A stretch of 64,000 nucleotides of DNA from Eulemur rufifrons (Eukaryota > Chordata > Mammalia > Primates > Lemuridae). Positions 13,809 to 25,045 of this stretch are shown piece by piece. The translations under genes were made by a program, and so were the position numbers. The notes below the pieces were generated by a model. It was given only the letters and a program-made list of their open reading frames with translations, ran no database searches and was not told where the DNA came from. The stretch is taken from assembly GCF_041146395.1 (NCBI RefSeq), contig NC_090990.1, positions 42,356,001 through 42,420,000 on the forward strand, written 5' to 3'. Position 1 is the stretch's first letter. The number at the start of each line of letters is the position of its first letter.

Positions 13809-13917
13809 CTGAGGGTACAGCAGCAGTGCCGAAAGGTACAGAGCCAAACACATCTGCACTCGCCGGAAGTGTCTGAGATGAAGATGGGATAAAGGCATCA
13901 CCTGGAGTTGCAGGAGT
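13809..13917 (-). CDS. DAB1: DAB1 exon, residues 296-332(split)
   Basis: 109-nt exon, entered in phase 0 after acceptor TGGCAG and left in phase 1 at TCAG|GTAAGC. It encodes [20 protein letters not shown] then [16 protein letters not shown] plus the first base of Gly332, a DAB1 Ser/Thr/Pro-rich linker that joins the tyrosine region to the Pro/Gln-rich tail. No folded domain is expected. Because it is 109 nt, skipping it would shift the frame, unlike the exons just upstream, so it should be constitutive. The reading matches mammalian DAB1 throughout. Confidence 0.97.
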
Positions 13918-16224
13918 CTGCCAGACAGAGAGAGGCAGAGGACACATGAGACCCGGTTCTGCAGTCATCAAGGACACAAGGCACCAGGCTTGGGAATTAA
14001 GTGGGGAGAGGCTGTAGAAGTGGGCCACAGTCCAGGCCACTTATGTGGTGTGTAGACGAGGGGCTTGTTACATAGACTTTCTCTATAAAATGGGGGAAAT
14101 GATACCTCTAGAGGTGCTGTGAAAATTAAGTGAAATCATGCATTTAAATGATTATATTTTATATTGCTTAAATTATTTAGCACCAGGCATAGGCATATAG
14201 TAGGTGCCCAGCAAACAATTGTCAGTATCATAAAGATTTAGTTTGAGCCCCTGCCCCCTGGGGGGTTGTTTTTAGGCTATCAAATTTTCCACAATATCTG
14301 GCTTTTGCTCATTAGAAGCGGTCAATTCAAATTGAAATACACTCACTCAAGACCTACTGTGTGCTCAGCTCAGGGCCTATCACTTGATACGCAGTCAATA
14401 AAGAGTTGTTGACTAAATGAGCAAATGCAGCTTAGCAAGTGGAGCACTGATCTTTGTAGCCTGGGGCCTCCCAGAATTTTGCCCAAATCTTCATTTGCAA
14501 AAAGATGTAAATATTTTCAAGAAGACAGCAAAACACAATGCCTGCACAGCTGAAAACTCTGCAGTGCCTGGCCCATGCTAGAATTCCAGAAGGGTCTTCG
14601 CATGAATGGGAGGGTAAGGGGTCCTGCACACATCATCTTTTTAACATCCACACCCGTGTACAGCAGGCTTTTGCCTACAGAGTATAAGTCTATTCAATAC
14701 CATAATATCTTTTTTTTTTCCTCCTTGGAATAGGCTGGGGCAAGCAATTAATCCTGAAACCATGGCAATTAGACAAGGCCATTTTTAGACTAGCAGCTTG
14801 CGGGACGAATGGCATTGTTCTGAGGATTATTAAATACCCATTTGGACTGTGCTGGGGTTCAGGGCCAGAAACACAGCCTTGAGCTGCTGCGTTAAGCACT
14901 TTTAAACACAGTCAGCGCTGTTCTCTTTTGCCCTGTGTGACCCTGGGTGAGTCATGCGTCCTCTCTGGGACTCAGTTTGCTCATCTGTAAAATGAAGGGG
15001 ATAAGGTTAGAAGATCTCTCCAGCCCTTTCTAGCTGCACAGCCCTGCAGTTCTGCAATGTGAGTTCCCGGGGTAAAGCTGTTATCCCCAGGGCGGAGGAG
15101 AGAATGAGAATTACTAGGGCTGTCCGGCTTCCCTGGGGACAGGAGCTGCAGCCCCTCCCTCAAGGCTGCTCTGAACATCAGGTGTTGGGAGCAGGGCAGC
15201 TGTGCCTAGATCCCCCCGCGGCAGCTGTGGGCAGCAGGGTCTCATGCCATCTGTCCTCAGTGGTGAGGTCACAGCCTGTTCTCCGTGAGGCGCATCTTGC
15301 CAATGAACCGTAGCCCCATCCCGTGGTTCGCACAACTGTGCAGTGCCCAGAGGAGCTGTCCCCTCCCAAACGTTTCAGCTGGTACAGCTGCAGCTGACTG
15401 CGCTCTGCCCACCTCTGGGAACGGGCAGGGAGGCATGGAGGGGCCATCTCAGTACTTTTCTTTGTTGTGGCTGCAGGGTTGCTTTGGGATGCATCCAGAA
15501 CCGGGATTCTATTTTGCTTCAGTTTTAATTGTTTTCATTTCATTTTCAAATTAGGGCTCCCTGCAATCTCTGCCTTCTCGCAAGCCTTGACCGAGATACC
15601 CTGGCTGAAGCTGTGGCTGGGAATCCAGAGCTCCTCGAGAAGCCCAGCGAGGCCCAGGTCACAGTCTGCAAAGCTAAAGGCAGGTCGGAAGGGAGGGAGG
15701 ATGCAAAATGGGGGACAGAGAGAGGAAGCAAAGAAGGAGAGAGGGAAGGGCAGAGGGGACACATGGGCAGATGCTTCCTTTCCTGTGCTGATCACCTACG
15801 CTGTACTGGGCTCGGGGTAGGTATTGACAAATGCCCCAGCATGTGTGCTGTCCTGTTGAGTTTCTTGCCCATATTCCCAACAAGACCACGTGAGCTCTGT
15901 GTAGGCAGGAGCCACATCTCATTCAAGTGTATTCTCAGAGCCCAGCAGGACAGCAAGCACCCGGGCAAGGTCCTGCAATTGCTGAATGCATGATCTCGCT
16001 TATTTCTCAAAACAGAGGCATGTATCATAATTACTTTTTTTATACTAGTAGAGAACATTAGAGGTCGGAATTCCTAGTTAGCTCACCCAAGTCACACAGC
16101 TTAAAAGAGTCAGAGTTGAAATCCACCAGCAGTCCTCTTCCACCCAAAGCCCATAATCTGGCTGCGTATGGGACGAGGACAGAAAGGGAAGGGTGACAGG
16201 GATCAGAGGGTGGTGCATACTTAC
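13918..16224 (-). other. DAB1: DAB1 intron (2.3 kb)
   Basis: Non-coding. MIR-like stretches lie at about 14080-14230 (plus), 14930-15060 (plus) and 15990-16140 (minus); an L2-like tail lies at about 15780-15985. The G+C-richer part 15060-15460 holds no element I can name; it has several open frames but no splice-compatible or recognisable protein. Confidence 0.8.
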
Positions 16225-16287
16225 GGGGGGAGAGGTTATATCAGGGGGGGTGGACATGTCCCCAAAAAGTTCTAATTGGGTCACAGC
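16225..16287 (-). CDS. DAB1: DAB1 exon, residues 275-295
   Basis: 63-nt exon (21 codons, phase 0-0) with acceptor TTTCAG and donor CCC|GTAAGT. It begins [16 protein letters not shown] and ends ITSPP, unmistakable DAB1 sequence. In the 555-residue form it joins directly to the exon at 47229-47288; in the 588-residue form it follows the cassette exon at 20904-20951. Both joins keep frame. It lies just after the tyrosine cluster and starts the unstructured tail. Confidence 0.97.
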
Positions 16288-19200
16288 CTGAAAAGACAAA
16301 AAGACAATCATATAACCACAAGGAAAGCTAATGCTGCTGGGCACTGCTTAACAAACAGTCTCATACGGGGATAAGCATTTCTCTTCTTCATCATGACTAA
16401 CAAACCACACACTGGGTTGGTCACTGCTGTACCTCATGATCCCAAAGGCAGCATCTTGAATACGGCCAGAATCAATTATTGCTCCGTTGTGTCTGGCTGT
16501 TTATCCAGGCTTGGTTTAGCTACCTCCCATAAGCAATGATAACACTGCTGCACACTTATTTACCATCAGATGCCAGCACCGTCCCTCTCCTCCAGGAGGA
16601 AAGGGGGGAAGCTAATCCCAGCACTGGTTTTTCTCGCATGAATGTATCCACACATACCAGACACCTTCCATGTGTAAGTCCAGAGAGCCATGACTTCACG
16701 GTCACTGCTCAGTCAGGGCTCCCAATAACACCAACCCGAGAGGCGGGTCACCACCCCCATCTCTGCAGATGAATAAACTGAGTCTCATAAAGGCAAATCA
16801 AGGTCACCCAGACCAGGATTTGAATTTCCTTAATATAGAGAATGCAGTCACATGGCAGTCTCTGAAAGAGTCCATCCTTAGGATAAAAAATGTAATCGGA
16901 GAAAAAGAAAACATTTAGTACCAGGAAGGGCATCAAAAACAGCCCAGCGTATACACTATTAATCACTCCAGGAACTCCATCACGGCAGACACTGCATCAT
17001 CTCTCTCCCCATCCATCATACAGGACTGTCTGAGCAAGACCAGTCACAGCGGCTAAAGAAACCCTTAAGATACACTTAGAAATTAATCTGCATACACTGC
17101 CAGCTCCAGAGACTGCAGGGAGCCTATGGCTTGATGGAATTACGAAAAGTATGCAATGGCATGCTTTGTGCAAACCTGCCCATGGGGGAAAACACTTTTC
17201 CCTCATCTTCAGATCTTAAGTGATAGCTCTGAATTGGGGAAACCTAAAAACACTACTTAACAGGAGGGACAGGGAGAGTCCCACTGCCCTACCGTTCCGT
17301 TCAGGCCCCCTGCACTCAAACTCTGCTCCAACCAGGTCATGGCTGGACCTCCGGGAATCACACGATGAAAGGAACGTTCTTTCCTACTGACAAGTGAGTG
17401 AGCTTCGGGCTCTGGGGAAGGTGCCACACCTGGGGATGTATTTGGGTTCTACCACTTCCAATATCTGTATCTCCTTAGAGCTGCAGTTCCCTTATCCGGA
17501 CAGGGGAGATGATGATATCTCCTCTGCAGATTTATTGATGATATTAACAGCGGGACTTTCTTTGAAGTTTGGTTAAGCCTGGTTAAAAAGGCACAAAAGC
17601 CTCTTTTTGCCGAATGGAAAGTACTTAGCCTCGTTAACTCACTTTCAGCTCTTCCTTCCCATTGAACTTGCAGATAGAATAATCGTGCCCGGCACACAGT
17701 GAGGCCCTAAAAGTATTAATTTCCTTCCCAACTACATGATATTTTTTCCACAAACGCTGAAGAACTGTTGGGTGCTGGGCACTGTTCTATGCGCTGGGAG
17801 CATCATAATGAGAAATGCCAAGACCCAGCCTGTAGGGAGTTTATGGCCTGGTGGGTTTGACAGTCCAATCCATCGATGCGGATAATTTTAAGGTAATGCA
17901 TCAGGAATATCAACAGAGGACTCTCTGGGGTGCTGTGGGAGCACTGGAAGGGGACCTAGCTGACGTTTAGCGAAGGTTTCTAAACGATAAGGCCAGGTCT
18001 GAATCCTGAAGGGGAACAAGGAAGAGGAGGGCAACCCTGCAGATGAAGCTGCATGAGCGCAAAGGCCAGGGGTCTGGAACGGTGTGGACAGGTGGGAAGG
18101 GAGGCAGTGGTGTCACCAACGCAAAGGGAGGACAGAGCAGGCTGTCGGGGTGGACGGGGGCGAGGCTGTGGTGGGACTTACGTGCACTGCACAGTCTTTC
18201 CCACCAACTCTTACCTAACTGGAGTCTCTCCCTTAGGCCAACAGTCCAGCAGCCCACGGGGACGAGGTGGCCAGCATGCAGGTGCTCTTCCAAATCTGGC
18301 TGGACTGGAAATGCTTCTCTTTGGTAAGGTATCTTTAGCATGCTAGCAATATTTTATATTATTTGGTGAAACTATGCCAGTCCTTTGGATTCTCTCCAAA
18401 ATTCATAAAAGGAATAATTCTATGTAATCAATTCAAATGAAGCTTCTGGGCTTCCTCGGGATTGGAACTAGATGCTTTTAAAATGGCCCACAACCATTTT
18501 CAGTGTTAGGAAAATATTAAAATGAAGTTAATAATTAAGTCGCACAATTTACATTTCGAATGTGTTGAACTCATGGCATGCTTTTACTAACATCATAAAT
18601 ATAATTTATTGGCTAATTTTCTCCTTAAGCACAACTTTTAAAATAACCTTCATTCTTGAGATATAGACTTTCCTTTTGCCAGATGATTTTCACTCAAGGA
18701 TTAAACGAGAAAAACATGCGGAGGCATAAAACATAGATTGTTATTTCATTCCATTGGACTTGCTGTTTAAATAGAACCTTGAGTTAATTAAATTTTATAG
18801 GAAAAGAGGATTGTTGGGCCATAAAATTAAAAATAATACTAATAACCATATGTGATTGAGAGTCTGGAATAGTATCTATTTTCACAGGCCTCCTCCCCAT
18901 GTTAACCCCAGTGCTTTTATTTGTAACCTAATAAACCATGTTCCATCTGATCGTATTGTCCTAATAAATCATTTTAAGGGCCCCAAGAGAATAAAACTAA
19001 CCATTCACATTTGCAAAACACTTTATAGTTTGCAATACATTTCCAAATAGCTTATCATGGTGCCTGATACTCATCAAGCCCCACAGAGTTGGCAGCACGG
19101 GCGTGGCTGTCACTCCCTATACTTTACAGGTGAGCTAACCGAGGCCGAGGTTAAATGACTTGCCTATGATCAGTCAGCTAAAAGCAGCTAGGATGGCTTG

Positions 19201-20903
19201 ACCCACACACCCACCAACATCGTGTTTATCTATCCATCACTTTACCAAACCCGTGTTAGCCTTGCTAAATGGTGGGATTCTAGCTCTACGATATTCTCTA
19301 ACCAGTAGCCAGGGTTCCTAAGAGGTCTGTCATGATGTACTTGAAGTTATTTGGAATGTCAGCTCGAGATGCCAACTCACCATGGAGAAAGGCCTTTCCA
19401 TTACTGGCATTTCAAATGTCTTCAGGTAGAGAGAGGTGGAACTGGAGATGGCAGATTTTGCCCCATCTTTAGGTCCCTGGGCATTTTTAGGGGTAAGAAG
19501 AGTGACACTGGAAGCTGCCAAGGCCAGTGACGGAGGTAAGAAGTAGCTTAGATATTCAGAGGGTAGCCCCTCAGTAACTCCATCAGGCCTGTCCCCTCCC
19601 CTGCCATTCTTTGATGTGAACAAGTGATGGTTTCCCAGTAATATCTGGTTCAATATTAGTCCCCTGGTCATTCTTTCAACTACATTGCCACAACTAGACC
19701 CCCAGGCCCTTCCTAGAGAGAGAGATTCTGAAGGTCCCACTGTGGATCAGCTACCATGCCAAGAGCAGAGGACACAGAGACGAGTATGGTACACTACTGT
19801 TCCTATTGTCATGAGCTGGCTGTTTTAAGGAAAGACAGACTTAGAGACACAATTCAATGCAGTGTTATGGAGGAGAGCAGCACAGGGGGTTATGAAAGAA
19901 GAGGCCACCTCAGGGCCTTGGCACATGCTCCTCCTCCTACCTAGAACACTTGTTCCCTCCCCCACTACCATTCCCACCCATCCTTCAGGACACAAAGTAG
20001 AAGACCTTTTTGTTTGTTTTTTCTTTCTGGGAAGTGTTTCTGAACTCAATTCATCCCCCATCCCATTGCCCACGATCCTCCCAGATCAGTGGTTCTCAAC
20101 CTTGGATGCACACTGAAATCACGTGGGGAAAAAATACTGGTGCCTTGTTCTTACCCCTAAAATTAATTCTAAAATTAATTCTGAAAAAAATTCTGAATTA
20201 ATTGGTGTGAGGTATAGCCTAGTCACTGGAACTTGGAAAGCTCTCCTAGTGATTCCAATTTGCTGCCAAGGTTGAGGACCCTTGACCTTGAGGCTTCCCA
20301 GCACCCTGTATTCAGGGGTGATAACAGTCATTGGCCCGTGCATCAATCAGTTTGAACAAACGTGGGCTGCAACCAGCACATCCATACCAGGGTATGCTGA
20401 CTGAATAGGAGTCTTGTCTATTTTATTATTCCCAGGGGTGTACTTGGCACATCCTGTTTATGCATCTGAATTCCTACTTTATCTTGTTATACTGCACTCT
20501 GCTAGGCTAGGCGAGGCAATCCTGTTGCATCTTCTCCTGTGCAATGTTGCACTATGTTATTACTACGAGCTTCCTCAGGGCAGGGGCTGTGTCGTACCGC
20601 ATCTCTAGCATCCATCAGAATGCCTGGGACATGTTAGAGGCTTGGAAAATATTTGTCAAATGAAAAGACAGGGAGTCACCTCTTCTCCAACCAGACTCTC
20701 ATCCACCCACACCCACACACATATGTACATACACACTCACAGTCTGACCTCATGGCAGGGCCACCGATTGCCTTCCTGGGACTATCAGAATGGGCGTGGA
20801 CTGGAGCAGAGAGCTCGCCATTCATGTGAGCGGCATGAGGATAGTATGGAAGGCACGAGAATGAGCAGAACAACCTTGTTTAACAAGAACCTCAAGGCCT
20901 TAC
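16288..20903 (-). other. DAB1: DAB1 intron (4.6 kb)
   Basis: Non-coding. Remnants: MIR at about 16650-16850, 17440-17720 and 19040-19230, an L2-like piece at about 17740-17990, an MER5-family MITE at 20097-20284 and an L2 tail at about 20405-20660. The AT-rich part 18340-19030 has no recognisable repeat and could be conserved non-coding DNA; nothing there is diagnostic. Confidence 0.8.
20097..20284. repeat. MER5/MER58-type hAT-Charlie MITE
   Basis: Begins 'cagtggttctcaaccttgga' and ends 'ccaaggttgaggacc', imperfect terminal inverted repeats of the Charlie MITE group. The interior holds short internal repeats of 'attctaaaattaattct'. Subfamily uncertain. Confidence 0.7.
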
Positions 20904-20951
20904 CTCTGTTGCCTCAAAAATCTCATCAAAGTCCACGGGCAGGTTTCTGTT
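20904..20951 (-). CDS. DAB1: DAB1 alternative cassette exon 2, residues 259-274
   Basis: 48-nt microexon (16 codons, phase 0-0): NRNLPVDFDEIFEATE, with donor GAG|GTAAGG and acceptor TTACAG. With the 51-nt exon at 21043-21093 it makes the 33 residues by which the 588-residue DAB1 exceeds the 555-residue form. The two lengths add exactly to 99 nt, and residue counts across the window fit 588 only if both are included. The acceptor has a poor pyrimidine tract, as expected for a regulated exon. FDEIF (266-270) resembles FEERF in the neighbour exon. Function of the insert is not shown by sequence; its alternative inclusion is known from vertebrate DAB1 transcripts. Confidence 0.9.
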
Positions 20952-21042
20952 CTGTAACCACAAGGCACGACGGATGAGTATGGAATGAATGATGGCACAG
21001 TGACATGAAACAGTTAACCAGACAGAGCCCTCTCACTCTTAC
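20952..21042 (-). other. DAB1: DAB1 mini-intron (91 bp) inside the cassette
   Basis: Very short intron between the two cassette exons, donor CCG|GTAAGA and acceptor TTACAG. It is not a multiple of three, so retention would shift the frame. Confidence 0.9.
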
Positions 21043-21093
21043 CGGGGTGGCCGCAGCAAATCGCTCCTCAAAATCCTCAAACGAAGGGCCATT
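21043..21093 (-). CDS. DAB1: DAB1 alternative cassette exon 1, residues 242-258
   Basis: 51-nt microexon (17 codons, phase 0-0): NGPSFEDFEERFAAATP, with acceptor TTTCAG and donor CCG|GTAAGA. It is inserted between the Tyr232 exon and residue 259 in the long DAB1 form. It is acidic and Phe-rich (Phe 246, 249 and 253). It aligns with the neighbouring exon at 20904-20951 over DFEERF/DFDEIF and then AT, suggesting an ancient exon duplication. The spacing of aromatic and acidic residues is reminiscent of endocytic appendage-binding motifs, but no exact consensus is present, so this stays inference. Confidence 0.92.
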
Positions 21094-21469
21094 CTGAAAC
21101 GGGATGATGGATGAGGATGCGGTGAATGACACACAAATGACATGGATTTATGAGTTTAATGATGACGGTATCTACGATTCACACTCCCACGGTCTCGGTT
21201 GTCTGTGAAAATCCTGGAATATGTTTCCAGCATAAGCAGATGATAAAACACGGATCTGATTAGGAAATGCAGCTGTGGTGACTTGGTAAGTTTAATGTCC
21301 ATCTTCCTGCAATTACAGACATTACCCTGCAGTCACAGACATCAGCAGTGGCTGTAGATAAGAGCATGATGTTTACACTTGAGATTTTTCTTTTAGAAGG
21401 GAAAATTTGTTATCATATGCTTTAGCCAGACTTCACTGTCTGGAGTAGCCCGTGCACAGCTAGTTTTGC

Positions 21470-21665
21470 ACGTGCCTTTGTTCAGGTCGTCCTCTCTGCT
21501 TGAAATGCTCATCCTCTCACCTCTGCAAGTGCAATGCTCCCCAAACTCCTCTAAATCAGCTAAAAAGCCACCTCCTCCGTGAAGCGTTCCTCAATCCTCT
21601 GAGCTGAAGATCCTCCCCTGGATTTTCTGGGACCCTGCTGCCTCCGTTACTGAATCCCCAGCAGC
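21470..21665 (+). repeat. L2 LINE fragment
   Basis: 'ctgcttgaaatgctcatcct', 'agccacctcctccgtgaagc', 'gttcctcaatcctctgagc' follow the L2 3' region. Confidence 0.6.
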
Positions 21666-22824
21666 TCACAGAGGAGCTGGCACATATAGCAGTGCTCACA
21701 AATACATGAACCAATGCATGCTTTCAGAGTAGCTGGCAGCGGGCCACATCTGTTTGGTAAACTTTCTATTTTCTGGTTTGTATTACATATTGTAGGTAAT
21801 ATATATCTATATCTAACGTACACGTATATTTTAATGACCATGTTTTAGTCTGTATGTACAAGCTAATTTGGATGATTTCCAAGTAGTTTAACATTAATAT
21901 AAATCTGCTAATATGGACATTAAAATGGAGTTATTATGCATGAACGGAAATGATTGCACCATTTCCTAATTTGGAGGACAGCTTGGTGTTGGCAAAGGAG
22001 GAGTGGAGAAACTATCACCCATAGCCTCATAATACTGCTCATTTGCCAGGAATCACTTTCACCCGGTCTGTAGAAAATGTGACTATTGCGTCCCTTATCC
22101 CTAGTTACAGGATGCAGAGCAGAGCAAGAGAACCAATGTGCCCCTGTCCGCTACGACAGGGCTTTCAGGCCAACCACCAACCACCTGTTTCCACGAGGCA
22201 CTGGCTCACCATGACTCAACCGTGGCTACAAAAAGAGGAAAAGCTGCCGCATCAAATAACCACATAAATTATTACTATTATTAGTATTTGGCCAGAGGTG
22301 GGGAGAGGTGGGGAGACGGTATTAGTCTTAGTGATCCTGTAATGTATGGCGTGGCCTAAAAGGTTGAGGTTATATCGCTACATCCTTTATAAATTCACAC
22401 ACTCCTAGGGATTTATGGCAGAGCCCCTACCAACTAGCTCAGGGTCATAACTTTTAATAAAAACATTTTTTAGTGTCCAAAATCTCATTACATCTGTCCA
22501 ATATAAAAAAGCAAATGGCTTCAGAGCATGATGGATGAATTAAATAAATTTGAAAAACAGCCCGTGGTAGAATCTCATAAAAACCCCCACCATGTCCCAT
22601 ATAATGAAAATGTGGGAGGATAACCAGTGTCAGCGTAAGCCTGTTGTCACCTTCCTGGTGATAGAAGAGGTGGCCTTTGGTGCAGTGTGGAGCTGAGGTG
22701 TGATGAGGTGATTTCTGTAAATTCAGATGAAGCTTGGTCTGCACATGTGAACAAATGTATCTCCTTAGAGTCACACGGAGGTGGCCCAAGTCCTGGCCAC
22801 GCCAGGCCAAGGATGTGCTGACCA

Positions 22825-22990
22825 CGTGACCCTAGACACATTGATTCGCCTCAGTTTTCTCATCTTTAAAGTGGGGTTGGTAACAATGGCATCATGTCAG
22901 GTTTATTGAGAAGATTAACTGAGATGTGAACACGAAGTCTTGTTTGGTGTTCAGCAAATAGCAGATGCTCAAGAAATAGTAGTTACTATT
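22825..22990 (+). repeat. MIR SINE
   Basis: 'cctcagttttctcatcttta', 'aagtggggttggtaacaatg', 'gagaagattaactgagatgt', 'agcaaatagcagatgctcaa' in forward MIR order. Confidence 0.75.
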
Positions 22991-23957
22991 AGTATCTTCT
23001 CATTCTATTTTTGGCTCATTGTAGCAATACACATGCACACATTTTTTAATGTTAGGAAATTGCTATTACATGATATTGGAAATGGAAAGAGGAAGAAGAA
23101 ACAAAAATCTTGCCAGAGACCCCTCTTTGGAAACCACCTCCACCCAAGCCAGAGCCCGTGCAAAGGGATAAGCATTTCCTAGACTTCCCAGCCTTGCTCC
23201 TGAACCCCTCAATCCATTCCTGATTCCATCTTCTTCCTTTCACCTGGTCCTGGCTGCAGTCTTGCTTAGCCATCTTCTTCCCATCCGTATCTTTTGCATC
23301 TGGTACTGTGGTTCCCTTATTGTTCTGGCCCTGGCTGGGTCATTGCTCAGAGCTTCTTCCTCCTGTCTGGGACAATCTTTGGTGACACCCAGTGTACTTT
23401 CTCCAGCCAGTGGAGAGACCCTTCTAGCCAATGAGTACATGTTTCCTCGGTGGAGTCTTATGGGTGGGCCCTGATGAACCACTCCCTAGTCTCCCCACAT
23501 CCCCAACTTTTGCTTTACCCACAATTACCACTAGAGTTTTAATTCATTTATCTTAAAAGTCTTTTTGTTTTGCTTCTTACAGCTATATTCTTTCATACTT
23601 CCTATCATAGCATGTATGCAGCTTTGTATTCTGCCTTTAAAATCTCAACATAATGTCCATTGCACTCACAACTTAAGCTTCCAGTAAAAGAATTTGAAAG
23701 AAGATATTTTCTTGCATTGTTTCAATATGGTTTGAGCCTGAATCTTTATTAAGACATTGAAATAAAGTTCACACAGGGAGATTATCTTCCCCAAATCTCT
23801 TTTTGGAGCAGTGTGGACTCAGTTCCACAACTGAGTAAAGTAACTAGTAAGAACCAGATTCATGTGACTCTTGCAGCCAAAAATAACAGTGGATGAGAAG
23901 GAACTTGGGGTGAAAATAAGGATTAAACTCATCTGTGGCTGCCAAATCAGAAACCTC

Positions 23958-24140
23958 CTGGGGTTCTCATCCCTGGCTGCACAATGTCATCCTTTGGGGG
24001 AGCTTTTACAAAACCACTGCTGCCAGCGCCACATCATCAGATGTTTGGCTTCTGTTGGTCTGGGGTGGAGCCCTGGCACTAGGGGGTTTTAAAAGCTCCC
24101 CAGATGATGCTGATGTGCAGAGAGGTTTGCACATCCCCGT
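23958..24140. repeat. MER5-type hAT-Charlie MITE
   Basis: Imperfect inverted ends 'ctcatccctggctgcaca' and 'gatgtgcagagaggtttgca', with central 'ctggggtggagccctggcac' and 'aaaagctccccagatgatgc', diagnostic of the group. Confidence 0.7.
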
Positions 24141-24785
24141 GCCGGGGAATAAAGTCACAGTAGGAATAACTAGGGAAAGTCTTCCTGGGAAAACTGAAGC
24201 CATCTTGATTGAGTACTTAACTGATTAATTGATTTCTCTGACACACACTCACTGAGTGCTTTCCACACGCCATGTCCTGGCTGGGCATTGGAGACACTGC
24301 GACGAATAACACCTGGTCTTTGCTCTCACCTGCTCAGAGCAGGGTCATGATGTATAATCATCCTAGCTTGCAGGTGGATAGGAGTGGGACTGGGACCCCC
24401 GCAAGGCATCTAGATCTAAACTCAGAACTCAGACCAAGCCTGCAAAAGAATGAATTATCCCTTTAGAAGGTTCAGGAGAAATGGATTCACTTAAGTGACT
24501 TGTAACTGCACTAAGGTGGGTCCTGTGAAGGACACCTAGTGAGTCCAGGCATCTGAATGAGCGTTACCTTTCCCTGGTGAATGGCTTAACAAGAGAGACA
24601 TATGCTAATGAGGACTAATTCCCTCTGGGCTACCTAGGAGTTTATGTCTTCTATCACCTTTTGCAGAGAGTTAACAGCGACTTTCCTACTTCTTGGCAGA
24701 GAGAGATGGGAAAACTCTATCTGGCAACTGAAGAACAAGGCTGGGTGATTTGAGATGGGGAATAGAGGCTATAATGTCAATAAAT

Positions 24786-25045
24786 CATCTCTAGAGCAGC
24801 CCTGTCCAATAGAACTTCCCAAGATGATGTAAAGTTCTATATCCGTGCTGTCTGCTACAGGAGTCAGCGGTCACATGTGCTACCTAGCACTTCAAATATG
24901 GCTAGTCTTACAGCACAGGTGTAAAAAAATGGCTAGTGTGTGATGCATGAGCTGAATTTTAAATTTTATTTAGTTTTAATTAATTTCAATCTAAATAGCC
25001 ATGTGTGCCCAGTGACTACTGCATTGTACAATACAACTCTAGGTA
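24786..25045. repeat. hAT-like MITE (family uncertain)
   Basis: 'gcagccctgtccaatagaac' at one end and 'gcattgtacaatacaactct' at the other, with 'cacttcaaatatggctagt' and 'attttaaattttatttagtt' inside. This is a common mammalian DNA-transposon pattern that I recognise but cannot name with certainty. Confidence 0.6.
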
